Shown here: piece by piece, positions 6,824 through 13,645 of the stretch
Layout of the letters: every line of letters begins with the position of its first letter
Position numbering within the stretch: position 1 is the stretch's first letter
Source of the DNA: a virus
Strand: one strand, 5' to 3'
Length of the DNA stretch: 23,063 bases
IMG/VR virus record: IMGVR_UViG_3300045970_000678
Location: 1-23,063 of that record
Program-made: the position numbers and the translations under genes
The notes under the pieces: model-generated
What the model saw: the letters and a program-made list of their open reading frames with translations, nothing else
Databases searched by the model: none
Told to the model about the DNA's origin: nothing

Positions 6824-7192
6824 TCACAAATCTGACTTCAGTAGTTCTGACTTCAATAGTTCTGAGTTCAGTAAATCTGAGTTCAGAAGATCAACTACCA
6901 ACTTCACACACTGATCCGGTTCACTCGTCAATTGTCTCGGGGAAAACCGAAACACGCGCCAGCCCAGACTCGCCGCCAGGTTCAATTTCTCACGGTCTTT
7001 GTCACCAGCGTGCCGGCCGCCGCCCGGGGCCCACTGACCGCCGTCTATTTCTATCGCTATTTTAGCTGTAGGATGCGCCCAGTCAAAACGAAACCGCCGA
7101 GACGCACAGAATTTATACTCTGCTTCTGGCAAATCGCGTTCTGGCGCACACATCACCCAGAAATAGAGCCACCAATCTGATTTATCGTTCAT
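6824..7192 (-). CDS. PD-(D/E)XK-type endonuclease (DUF559/Vsr-like) with repeat-derived tail
   Basis: The 122-residue product has the core RFDWAHPTAKIAIEIDGGQW, a gap, then HAGDKDREKLNLAASLGWRVFRF. This resembles small DUF559/Vsr-like nucleases: an Asp in FDWA, an E-I-D strand, a D-x-x-R helix and a final W-R-V-x-R-F strand. Such phage enzymes may resolve branched DNA or trim ends during packaging; the substrate is inferred only. The last ~20 residues are a five-residue repeat (LLNSE/LLKSE) encoded by AATCTGAGTTCAG-type DNA repeats that also occur outside genes at about 1004-1055. The ribosome site is weak (GCGGAC). Confidence 0.65.
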   Translation of the reverse strand: MNDKSDWWLYFWVMCAPERDLPEAEYKFCASRRFRFDWAHPTAKIAIEIDGGQWAPGGGRHAGDKDREKLNLAASLGWRVFRFSPRQLTSEPDQCVKLVVDLLNSDLLNSELLKSELLKSDL

Positions 7193-7213
7193 AAAGTCCG
7201 CTCGATTTGCTCT

Positions 7214-7251
7214 TATCCGCTCTTATCAGGATAATCAAGTAAATCATGGTC
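7214..7251. repeat. Dispersed late-operon repeat (LLDKS family), copy upstream of nuclease gene
   Basis: ATCCGCTCTTATCAGGATAA, then TCAAGTAAATCATGGTC, is a variant of the family whose consensus on the plus strand is TAATCCGCTCTTATCAAGCA followed by AATCA-N2-TAAATCATGGTC. It lies between the zinc-ribbon gene (7294) and the nuclease gene (start 7192). Confidence 0.8.
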
Positions 7252-7293
7252 TTGGTTCGCTTAATCATAGTTAACTGAACCATGAAATTTAGA

Positions 7294-7530
7294 TCAACAC
7301 CGCCTCGCGGCCGAGTCAAAAGCAGTACTTGTTTCTACCGTTGCATGGCCGTCTAGATCCATCCGCAGCACCGCCCCGCAATCCGGGCACGGAATCGGAA
7401 CGCCAGACGAGACCATAATATTCAGCCGTCCACACCGGCAGAAGACCGTATCAACGTACTTCGCTGACGGCGGCCTGTCCTGTTGGATGCGCTTGCCTTT
7501 CCCGCCCTGGGTGGGATGGCGGCTGCTCAT
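7294..7530 (-). CDS. Zinc-ribbon protein (78 aa)
   Basis: GGAGG lies 7 nt before the ATG at 7530, which overlaps the upstream stop as ATGA. The product has a basic N-terminus (HPTQGGKGKR) and one zinc ribbon, CRCG...CPDCG, about residues 31-52. The last ~11 residues (STAFDSAARRC) are encoded by DNA that recurs elsewhere: 7310-7331 matches 12054-12075 with one mismatch, and 7301-7319 matches about 20715-20733. The C-terminus therefore appears to be made of repeat sequence. It is the last member of the coupled cassette 8994 to 7294. Function unknown; nucleic-acid binding is likely. Confidence 0.65.
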   Translation of the reverse strand: MSSRHPTQGGKGKRIQQDRPPSAKYVDTVFCRCGRLNIMVSSGVPIPCPDCGAVLRMDLDGHATVETSTAFDSAARRC

Positions 7531-7814
7531 GAGGACACCTCCAGCGTCTTACCGCAATATATACAGTATTTCCAGTCGTTATCGAACGGCTCGCCGTCAA
7601 TGATGACAAATTCTTCTCCGCACTCCGTTGACCATACTCCATCATCGTCTCCGGGAAATGTCCATTTGCAAGTTACCTTTTTGCCGATGTCAGCAACATG
7701 GTCACGGACATCTTGCTCGATACGTACGCGCATAACCAGTGAGATAACAAACAAAGTTATCAATACAATAATTCCTGCGATTAACACAATCCAAGCAGCA
7801 GTAATATCGCTCAT
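7527..7814 (-). CDS. Single-pass membrane protein with C-terminal zinc-ribbon-like domain
   Basis: The start at 7814 is set by GGAGGTG 5 nt upstream and an ATGA overlap with the preceding stop; a longer frame to 7859 lies inside the upstream gene. The 95-residue product begins MSDITAAWIVLIAGIIVLIT. Residues about 6-28 form one transmembrane helix, followed by a charged linker (RVRIEQDVRDHVADIGKK). A four-cysteine domain follows (CKW..., CGEE..., CIYCG), with WSTECGEEFVI and DGEPFDNDWKYCIYCG. The soluble domain probably faces the cytoplasm. Function unknown. Confidence 0.65.
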   Translation of the reverse strand: MSDITAAWIVLIAGIIVLITLFVISLVMRVRIEQDVRDHVADIGKKVTCKWTFPGDDDGVWSTECGEEFVIIDGEPFDNDWKYCIYCGKTLEVSS

Positions 7815-8494
7815 TCCTTCACCTCCAGCGCTTTTCGCGCTTTCATGCAGCCGTCGCAATCACATTCTGGGAGCGCCTCCCGTTCTATCGGTATCCCGAG
7901 CTGTCTGCGTAAAGACAGTTGGCGTTCCATTTCCATCATTCGCGCAGAACCGTGTGCCGGAAAGTTTTTGTGTAAATTGACGTGATACTCCAGCGCCGCT
8001 CGCAACCGCTCGATTTCTTTCCACTCCGCGTCGACAGCGGTTTTCGCGCCGTCATAAAGCCCGGTTAGCTGCTCATTCTCGGCTACTAGTTCTTTCCACC
8101 TGACCGCGAAGTGTTCGAGACTTCGATTTCCAATTACGCGCAAGAGAAAATCAGCGCGTTCAGTCTCGAGTGCATTTAGCCGTTCCACTTCCTTTATCGC
8201 GTTTATGGCGCGAATTTGAAGCAGATCGTATTCCCGCTTCCACTCGTTAAGCTCGCTCTCAAGTTCGCGCTGGCTTTCGACGGCCATTGTTTCACGCCGC
8301 AATGAGTCAGCGTGTTCGCCCTTCAGCGCGTCTCGCTCGATCTCCAACTGCGCCGCCGTGTCGTGATACTGTTTCGCCCAACGCGCCTCCTTGTCACGAT
8401 CAGTGGTCATCATTGTTAACTCATCTTTCAAACGTTTAATTTCGCCCTCGACCGGTTCTAAAAATCCACGCAACAAGCCATCCTGGTCAATCAT
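7811..8494 (-). CDS. Long coiled-coil protein with C-terminal Cys cluster
   Basis: The start overlaps the upstream stop (ATGA at 8494-8491), and the end overlaps the next start. The 227-residue product is almost wholly a charged coiled coil from about residue 15 to 190 (IKRLKDELTMM, QLEIERDALKGE, SELNEWKREYDLLQI). It ends with ECDCDGCMKARKA, a compact Cys motif that could bind a metal. At 227 residues it is too short and too charged for a tape-measure protein, and it has no membrane segment. Function unknown; a scaffold or bridging role within this coupled cassette is plausible. Confidence 0.65.
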   Translation of the reverse strand: MIDQDGLLRGFLEPVEGEIKRLKDELTMMTTDRDKEARWAKQYHDTAAQLEIERDALKGEHADSLRRETMAVESQRELESELNEWKREYDLLQIRAINAIKEVERLNALETERADFLLRVIGNRSLEHFAVRWKELVAENEQLTGLYDGAKTAVDAEWKEIERLRAALEYHVNLHKNFPAHGSARMMEMERQLSLRRQLGIPIEREALPECDCDGCMKARKALEVKE

Positions 8495-8994
8495 CTCATC
8501 ACCTCGCTGTATTTCATCATCGTCTCCGCTGGCTTACGCGGGTTGTACCCAGGCTGCCGACTCGCCCAGACCAGCGCCGCCATCCGCTGTTCTGGTGTCA
8601 TCTTCGGCACCGAAGACTTGAAAACCGCCCGTTCTTCTCTCCTGTCTGCCGTCCGACGCTTTTCGTAGTTCACGACCAGCCGCCGCTTGCAGGCGTCACA
8701 TTTTCTCTTTCTTGCGTCAATTGCGGCGCCACACTGGCAATATTTGACGACTAAATCATGGTGACTCTTGCGCTCGTCATGCGCTTTTTTGCTATGTCCG
8801 GTTATGTTCTTTTGGTTCCCCTTCCGAGGGGTGAATTCTTCACCACAGCCACACCGGCACAGCCGAAGCTCTCTTTCCCCTGCCTGCCCTGCGCGCCGCT
8901 CTCGCAGCAGCTGCAATTCACGCTTGCGCCCACAGTCCTTACAGCGCGTGGCATACCAAGAAATCACTGCATAACAATCAATACAATGGTTCAT
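8491..8994 (-). CDS. Multi-zinc-finger basic protein
   Basis: AGGAGTCTTT (8998-9007) lies 3 nt before the ATG at 8994, a variant of the GGAGTCTCT leader used by the plus-strand operon. The 167-residue product carries three CxxC-type clusters: MNHCIDCYAV...CKDCG near the N-terminus, CRCGCGEEF (about 46-54), and CQCGAAIDARKRKCDACKRR (about 85-104). It is rich in Arg and Lys, ending in an MTPEQRMAALVWASRQPGY segment. The pattern suggests a zinc-dependent DNA- or RNA-binding protein. It heads a cassette of four overlapping genes (8994 to 7294). The exact family is not recognised. Confidence 0.65.
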   Translation of the reverse strand: MNHCIDCYAVISWYATRCKDCGRKRELQLLRERRAGQAGERELRLCRCGCGEEFTPRKGNQKNITGHSKKAHDERKSHHDLVVKYCQCGAAIDARKRKCDACKRRLVVNYEKRRTADRREERAVFKSSVPKMTPEQRMAALVWASRQPGYNPRKPAETMMKYSEVMR

Positions 8995-8997
8995 CTC

Positions 8998-9006
8998 AAA
9001 GACTCC
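8998..9006 (-). promoter_or_regulatory. Variant GGAGTCTTT ribosome-site leader
   Basis: GGAGTCTTT precedes the ATG at 8994 (spacer GAG). It is the one late-region relative of the GGAGTCTCT leader at 1893, 3604, 3850 and 21310. Confidence 0.6.
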
Positions 9007-9431
9007 TAGGTCACATTATCCTTTTCACTCTTAGTCATTGTCGTTTCTGTAATCGCCTTTTGCGGCATATTCAAAACCTCAGTCAGCGCATCCTGCACAG
9101 CCTGAATTTTCAGGTTTGACCGATTTGCTTCCTTATAGGCTGCGTCGGCTTTATGCCCCACGTTCACGACGGCATTCTGCACGACGCTCAAGGTCTTTTC
9201 GGCTTTACTCGCTACCTTTTCGGCATTTTGCGCGGCAGCGTGCGCCAGGTCGGCCGTCGCTTTAGCCTGCCTCACAACCTCGTGCCTGTCCTCAACATCA
9301 CGACGCCTGTTCTCGGCAGATGACAGCCAGTTAAATATTAATACTGACATTCCAGAAAGGAACAAAAACAGGGGCGACGCTATCGCCACGACTATCGCCA
9401 CTATGAATAGCTGATTTGAAGTCATGTCCAT
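9006..9431 (-). CDS. Membrane-anchored coiled-coil protein, possible lysis/holin-associated
   Basis: Residues about 8-36 form a strongly hydrophobic membrane segment (QLFIVAIVVAIASPLFLFL). A long Ala-rich coiled coil follows (VVRQAKATADLAHAAAQNAEK, then about 90-110). The start is at 9431 or the in-frame ATG at 9425; neither has a good ribosome site, and both sit just after the tail-tube stop (9433), so reinitiation is likely. Phage proteins with one N-terminal helix and a coiled tail may be holin partners, spanins or virion membrane proteins. No lysin gene lies beside it, so the role stays open. Confidence 0.6.
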   Translation of the reverse strand: MDMTSNQLFIVAIVVAIASPLFLFLSGMSVLIFNWLSSAENRRRDVEDRHEVVRQAKATADLAHAAAQNAEKVASKAEKTLSVVQNAVVNVGHKADAAYKEANRSNLKIQAVQDALTEVLNMPQKAITETTMTKSEKDNVT

Positions 9432-9432
9432 G

Positions 9433-9906
9433 TCAGATTACCGTCACTTCGCCGCTCACATCCAGCACGATCTTGCCCAGCAGCAGGTTATTCACCGGCT
9501 GGTTGAACAGCAGCCGCACGAACGCATCAAAAGCCAGCCCGGTACCATCCTTGTACGTCACCTGAAACTTTTCCTTCGTTCTGGCCAGCGCAGCCGCACC
9601 CAGACCGGTACTCATGTCTAAGGTTGGCTCAGACTTCAAGAAATGTACTCGAAAGGTCATGCTGCCGCCGTTCTTGAGCACATTGATCTTTTCCTCCCAC
9701 CCGCCCGAAAGATGGCTCGTCACGTCCTTCAGTTCTCCAGCCAGCTCGATCCCTTCGATGGCCAGCACATGCGCCACCGTGGTAAAGGTCACGTGAGTCG
9801 CCCTGTCGGCCATCTTCAGGTATGTGGTATGAGTCCAGCCCGGAATATCTGTTTGCGCCAGCGCAAGCAAAGCCTGCATGTCCGCTACTTCTGCACTATT
9901 TAGCAT
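9433..9906 (-). CDS. Tail-tube-like protein
   Basis: The 157-residue product contains GELKDVTSHLSGGWEEKI...NGGSMTFRVHFL (about 57-90) and ends with a strand-rich domain (FDAFVRLLFNQPVNNLLLG, VLDVSGEVTV). This is the usual pattern of siphophage major tail-tube proteins. The first ~22 residues (MLNSAEVADMQALLALAQTD) resemble instead the opening of head-closure proteins, so the gene may be a hybrid. A tail fibre gene lies directly upstream, where neck genes would be expected. The call is moderate because no tape-measure gene is present. Confidence 0.55.
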   Translation of the reverse strand: MLNSAEVADMQALLALAQTDIPGWTHTTYLKMADRATHVTFTTVAHVLAIEGIELAGELKDVTSHLSGGWEEKINVLKNGGSMTFRVHFLKSEPTLDMSTGLGAAALARTKEKFQVTYKDGTGLAFDAFVRLLFNQPVNNLLLGKIVLDVSGEVTVI

Positions 9907-9909
9907 ACG

Positions 9910-10689
9910 TCACCACTCATAATTTACATGTGCTTCAACAAAATCGCCATTCGCCCAAGTTATCGGAACTGTAGCAGACATTGTGACACCACCCGTTGAT
10001 CGGAAAGCAAAGGTCGTACCGTTGGCTGCGAGGTTTGCGGCTAGCACATACGGAAATGAGCCAACGCCCGCATCCTGGTAACTGCCTACGCCGGATGTGG
10101 TTCCAGTTGGAGATACAGATTTGTAGTTTGCTCCAACCGGTACTGGTAGGGTTGGCATACCTGTCCACGCAAACGCCGCCGAGCCAACAATAGCGTAATA
10201 ATCCACAAAACACCGTGAGCCAATTATGCAATATCTGCCTACGTGTGTAACACTTGCAGAAAAACCCGTAGGCGCATAATTAAAATGTCCCGGCCAGCCT
10301 ATCGGGTTATCCATGTAGCTGTAGTAATTTGCACTGATAACCGCATTCGTGACCGTGTAATCCGTGTTCGTGATGATCGTCACGGTTGTATTGGGAGCAG
10401 CGTACGCAGCACTCACCACCACGCCATACTTCACGGTCGTTTGTGTCCACTTCAACCGCGTCCCCTTTGTCATAACCCCTGTCACATCCCCAGGTATGAC
10501 AATCTTATTCGCGTCAGGGCCGTTATAAGCCCAGGTCAGGGCGTCCGCTATCCAGCCGCCCTGCCTGAGCTCAGTTTCCACCGCTACAACTTCCTCACGC
10601 ACCGTGTTCATGTCCGCAGCTGGGATGTAATCCCCATCCGCCCGCACCGCCCCAAAACTCTTTACACTTCCCGGAAAACTCGCTGTCAT
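9910..10689 (-). CDS. Tail fibre / receptor-binding protein
   Basis: The 259-residue product opens with TASFPGSVKSFGAVRADGDY and IPAADMNTVREEVVAVETEL. This SFPG...N...V-A-E arrangement is typical of the N-terminal part of phage tail fibres, which trimerise through a short helix. The rest is Gly/Ser/Thr/Ala- and aromatic-rich beta structure (for example YAPTGFSASVTHVGRYCIIG), suiting a receptor-binding tip. The ribosome site is weak (GAGATG). It ends 3 nt before the tail-tube-like gene, an unusual position for a fibre gene. Confidence 0.65.
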   Translation of the reverse strand: MTASFPGSVKSFGAVRADGDYIPAADMNTVREEVVAVETELRQGGWIADALTWAYNGPDANKIVIPGDVTGVMTKGTRLKWTQTTVKYGVVVSAAYAAPNTTVTIITNTDYTVTNAVISANYYSYMDNPIGWPGHFNYAPTGFSASVTHVGRYCIIGSRCFVDYYAIVGSAAFAWTGMPTLPVPVGANYKSVSPTGTTSGVGSYQDAGVGSFPYVLAANLAANGTTFAFRSTGGVTMSATVPITWANGDFVEAHVNYEW

Positions 10690-10704
10690 AATGTCATCTC
10701 ATTT

Positions 10705-10778
10705 TCGATTGTAGATTGAAGATTGTAGATTTTAGATTGAAATCCGCTCTTATCAAGCAAATCACGTAAATCATGGTT
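10705..10778. repeat. GATTGTAGATT simple repeat plus one LLDKS-family repeat
   Basis: Positions 10705-10738 hold degenerate GATTGTAGATT(G/T) copies. Positions 10741-10778 hold AATCCGCTCTTATCAAGCAA, then ATCACGTAAATCATGGTT. The second repeat begins within two bases of the TGA of the connector gene. Both lie between the connector and the tail fibre genes. Confidence 0.8.
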
Positions 10779-11227
10779 CAGACCGTTTGCTCGTCTTCGG
10801 GAATGTACCGGTACGGGTCGTTCACCGGTCTTAGCCTCGTCACGCCAATTTCATAGGTCGGCCAGGTCGGGAAACTAACCCACTCCACAGCCAGCCCATA
10901 GGCGCGATCAAGCGACTCTACCGCATTCTTGTAAACGCTCTCACGCTCAAAAACAGAGCCTGTAGAACTGAATTTGTAGTACGTCACCAGGTCATTACAA
11001 GCCTTTTTCCAGGCTTCTACACGCGCCAACGCCCTAACCTTCGGAATGTCCGTACAAAGCGCAATACTGGCAGCCCCGTATTGAATGATGGCCTCATTTA
11101 CGGCTTCCTGGTAGCTGCCAGCATCCAGCGCGCCCACCGCATACGCCAGCAGAGTCGCAACCTTCCCCAGCTCAGCCGCCATAAAATCAGCAAGTTCGTG
11201 CTCAGTGTAACTGGTGGGTACTGGCAT
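10778..11227 (-). CDS. Head-tail connector / adaptor-like protein
   Basis: GGAG lies 8 nt before the ATG at 11227. The 149-residue product is mainly alpha-helical (EHELADFMAAELGKVATLLA, VRALARVEAWKKACNDLVTY), with a C-terminal Pro-rich beta tail (WPTYEIGVTRLRPVNDPYRY). Size, helical content and position downstream of the capsid suit a gp6/gp15-type adaptor that binds the portal ring. No catalytic motif is present. The assignment rests on context and general pattern. Confidence 0.5.
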   Translation of the reverse strand: MPVPTSYTEHELADFMAAELGKVATLLAYAVGALDAGSYQEAVNEAIIQYGAASIALCTDIPKVRALARVEAWKKACNDLVTYYKFSSTGSVFERESVYKNAVESLDRAYGLAVEWVSFPTWPTYEIGVTRLRPVNDPYRYIPEDEQTV

Positions 11228-11228
11228 G

Positions 11229-11552
11229 TTATTTTCTCCGCTTGGCTTGCGCTAATCCGCTCTTTGGCTGGGCGCTCTTGCCTTGCGCTTGAACTTGAAC
11301 TAATCCACTCTTATCAAGCAAATCAGGTAAATCATGGTCGTTTTTCCGGCCAATTTCCTCAAGCAAGGTCTCAAGCAGATCAGCGATCCCTTCGGTTCTG
11401 CGAAGCGCGGCTATCTCAGGGTCGGCGTGTCGGTTACGTATTTCCTCAGCCGCACGCAAAAACCCATACTTCTCGGTAAGTTCAGTCAAAGCCAGTTCAA
11501 TTCTCTGGTTGGCCATGGCCAACTTATAAACCAATGCCGTGCTATCCATCAT
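11229..11552 (-). CDS. Small helical late protein with in-frame repeat insertion
   Basis: GGAGGTG precedes a GTG and two ATGs (11555, 11552, 11549); the ATG at 11552 or 11549 has the best spacing. Residues 1-70 are helical and charged (LTELTEKYGFLRAAEEIRNR, IADLLETLLEEIGRK). DHDLPDLLDKSGL follows, encoded exactly by a copy of the dispersed repeat (11300-11339), then a Gln/Ala/Lys-rich tail (QAQGKSAQPKSGLAQAKRRK). The repeat therefore sits inside the gene in an open frame. The family is not recognised; size and position suggest a small head or neck protein. Confidence 0.6.
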   Translation of the reverse strand: MMDSTALVYKLAMANQRIELALTELTEKYGFLRAAEEIRNRHADPEIAALRRTEGIADLLETLLEEIGRKNDHDLPDLLDKSGLVQVQAQGKSAQPKSGLAQAKRRK

Positions 11553-11570
11553 CACACCTCCGCTCTTGAA

Positions 11571-11710
11571 CTAATCCGCTCTTATCAAGCAAATCAGGTA
11601 AATCATGGTCAGTTCTTGAACTAATCCGCTCTTATCAAGCAAATCAGGTAAATCATGGTCAGTTCTTGACCTAATCCGCTCTTATCAAGCAAATCAGGTA
11701 AATCATGGTC
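11571..11710. repeat. Three tandem copies of the LLDKS-family repeat
   Basis: Copies at 11571-11610, 11621-11660 and 11671-11710 repeat with a 50-bp period. The sequence TGACCTAATCCGCTCTTATC, then AAGCAAATCAGGTAAATCAT, is nearly invariant. The copy next to the holin-like gene supplies that gene's TGA stop (CGA CCA TGA). Confidence 0.95.
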
Positions 11711-11987
11711 GAACCGTCAGCAGATACGCCGCCTGGTTCGCAATGGCAGCACTGATGAACAGATTGACCAATGCCAGGATGCCGGACTTATCACAGGTAA
11801 CCTGGTTCGAATACCCAATACACGAAAGCCCGTATATTGCCAGCGTGACCAGCAGCAGAGCCCCGAGCATAATCAAGCGCTTGAAATCAGGATTAAGCGC
11901 TTCAAACTTACCTTTCAGACCTGGAACGTAGCTAAACGCCAGTGAAAGAACCACCCCCGCCAAAGTTGCCAAAGTTGTATCATTCAT
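11703..11987 (-). CDS. Holin-like membrane protein
   Basis: AAGGTG lies 5 nt before the ATG at 11987. The 94-residue product has three hydrophobic segments: about 6-22 (LATLAGVVLSLAFSYVPGL), 38-58 (LIMLGALLLVTLAIYGL) and 69-91 (ILALVNLFISAAIANQAAYL). Short charged loops separate them (GKFEALNPDFKR, TCDKSG). Size and three-helix layout suit a phage holin, which would open the membrane for lysis, but no lysin is visible nearby. The TGA stop comes from the adjacent repeat, so the C-terminus (LTVRP) may have been set by its insertion. Confidence 0.55.
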   Translation of the reverse strand: MNDTTLATLAGVVLSLAFSYVPGLKGKFEALNPDFKRLIMLGALLLVTLAIYGLSCIGYSNQVTCDKSGILALVNLFISAAIANQAAYLLTVRP

Positions 11988-12013
11988 TTTTCACCTTTTC
12001 CTTTTTACCGATT

Positions 12014-12041
12014 TGTCATCTCGAACGAAGAGAGAGATCTT
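12014..12041. repeat. Dispersed hairpin element, copy 1
   Basis: TGTCATCTCGAACGAAGAGA, then GAGATCTT, is repeated at 14091-14118 with changes. ATCTC/GAGAT here becomes ATTTC/GAAAT there, so both sides of a 5-bp stem changed together. Confidence 0.75.
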
Positions 12042-12082
12042 AACCGCGCACGCGCCGAATCAAAAGCAGTACTTGAAAACTT

Positions 12083-12110
12083 GGGGTGGTGGTCACGACT
12101 CCACCACCCC
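12083..12110. terminator. Strong 10-bp hairpin between capsid and holin-like genes
   Basis: GGGGTGGTGG (12083-12092) pairs perfectly with CCACCACCCC (12101-12110) around an 8-nt loop. On the minus strand a modest AAGTTTTC follows. It may weaken late transcription after the capsid gene, or protect the capsid mRNA 3' end. The rest of 11988-12209 shows no gene. Confidence 0.6.
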
Positions 12111-12209
12111 TTTAGAAATCGCAAGCCGCTCGGTTACCTTCCCTATAAGAACAGTGCCACTTTGCACAGTTGGCCGATATCATAGACACGACTCGCACTT
12201 ACCTTTGAC

Positions 12210-12300
12210 CTAATCCGCTCTTATCAAGCAAATCATGGTCAGCCCTTTGCCCTAATCCGCTCTTATCAAGCAAATCAAGCAAATCAAGGTCAATCAAGGT
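12210..12300. repeat. LLDKS-family repeats after the capsid gene
   Basis: Two degenerate copies (12210-12240 and 12252-12300) start immediately after the TAA of the capsid gene, reading on the minus strand. The second gains extra AATCAAGC units, showing internal expansion of a short motif. Confidence 0.85.
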
Positions 12301-13361
12301 TATGCCATTGGGCTGGTGTAGTTGGTCGGCACAGCATAAGCCGCGTTCCCGATCCGCTGCACCACAGCGCCGACTCGGTTCCAGGCTCCAAAGCCTGCAT
12401 GCCGTTCCCACTGAGACTCGTAGAACGGATGATTATCCCGCTCAGCCGCTCGCTGGAAGCCCTGCAAGCTGGTTTCCGGGTGTTGGCGCATTGCAAGCGG
12501 GGGCTCGCCCTGAGTGCTGGCCATCACAAAATAACCGGCGGGCATTGCCTTCCATTCGCAGATCCATACCTTGTCTACGTAGCCGATCAAAACACCCGGC
12601 AGTTTCACGCCCAGGCTGCCAACCAGCCGGTTGGCGGTGATGGCGGTCTGAATGTTCGGGTCCATGACGGCAACGTAGTTGGTAAGTGCCTGTGTAGTCG
12701 CTACCAGGCTGGTAGAGATCAAAGCCACGGCATCACCCTGGTTCTCGGGGTGCTCCATCAGTTCGGTGTAATCCGCGCCGTAAGGGTTGGTGGCGTCAGC
12801 GATGGCGGCAGCCTGTGCAACAAAGTGCTGGTCAGTCGCGCCTGCATCCGAGCCGTTGATGATCTGGTACACGTCGGTATCAGCGTTCGCAGGTCCCTTT
12901 ATGACCAGACTTCCGTACTGATCGTCAGTAAACGTCCAGTTCGCGTTACTGAACAGCGCAGCCAGTACATGGTCGCGCATCCAGCGCATATCAGCCGCCA
13001 GTAAAGCGCCAGTAGCGTCATTGGCTTCCTGCACGGTCATCTTTTCGCGGACAATGTGAGTCGTGCCCCAGGCAGCCCCGCCGCTTTGCAGCGGAAAGCT
13101 AACGTCATACTTGCCCACGGTCTTAATCGGGCGGGCACGTCCAAATTCATCCAAGCCCTGCAAGCGGGCAGCGGTCGGGGTGCGGTAGGTCACTTTGAAA
13201 TCAGTCACCGGCTTGACCAGCATACCCAGAAGGGACTCAATTTGCCGGTTATGTTCTGCCACGGTCTGTTGAATCGCAGTGCTAACCAGTCCCACACCAA
13301 TTTCACTGACCCGTTTCGCAGCCAGGTCTTTCAAACTTTCAAATCCATAGAGTAAAGCCAT
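12300..13361 (-). CDS. Major capsid protein (HK97-fold-like)
   Basis: AAGGTAAC stands before the ATG at 13361, after a poly-T/A stretch. The 353-residue product has an N-terminal helical region (LKDLAAKRVSEIGVGLVSTA), an extended-loop-like section (about 55-100, FKVTYRTPTAARLQGLDEFG), a long helical spine (EANDATGALLAADMRWMRDH) and a C-terminal domain with VKLPGVLIGYVDKVWICEW. It lies after scaffold and decoration genes in standard head-module order. Length and context suit an HK97-fold shell protein; no protease gene is seen. Confidence 0.8.
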   Translation of the reverse strand: MALLYGFESLKDLAAKRVSEIGVGLVSTAIQQTVAEHNRQIESLLGMLVKPVTDFKVTYRTPTAARLQGLDEFGRARPIKTVGKYDVSFPLQSGGAAWGTTHIVREKMTVQEANDATGALLAADMRWMRDHVLAALFSNANWTFTDDQYGSLVIKGPANADTDVYQIINGSDAGATDQHFVAQAAAIADATNPYGADYTELMEHPENQGDAVALISTSLVATTQALTNYVAVMDPNIQTAITANRLVGSLGVKLPGVLIGYVDKVWICEWKAMPAGYFVMASTQGEPPLAMRQHPETSLQGFQRAAERDNHPFYESQWERHAGFGAWNRVGAVVQRIGNAAYAVPTNYTSPMA

Positions 13362-13412
13362 TTGTTACCTTCCTTTTTTAGTCGTTCTAACTTTGATCTT
13401 GCCTTTGACCTT

Positions 13413-13645
13413 GACCTAATCCGCTCGATTTGCTAAGCAAATCGTCAAGCAAATCAAGCAAATCATGGTCGCTCTTATCAAGCAAATCAAGCAAATCATG
13501 GTCGCTCTTGACCTAATCCGCTCTTATCAAGCAAATCATGGTCGCTCTTGACCTAATCCGCTCTTATCAAGCAAATCATGTAAATCATGGTCGCTCTTAT
13601 CAAGCAAATCAAGCAAATCATGGTCAATCATGGTCAATCATGGTT
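13413..13645. repeat. Expanded array of LLDKS-family repeats
   Basis: About five degenerate copies fill 13413-13645, between the decoration gene stop and the capsid start. Variation lies in the number of AATCAAGCA and AATCATGGTC subunits. One copy contains the near-palindrome CGATTTGCTAAGCAAATCG (13425-13443), which also appears with one extra base inside the portal gene near 15771. Confidence 0.9.

Noticed and set aside
6346-7065. Plus-strand gene of 239 codons
   Set aside because: It spans the tail hub, the structured intergenic region and the nuclease in the opposite direction, and its product is low-complexity.
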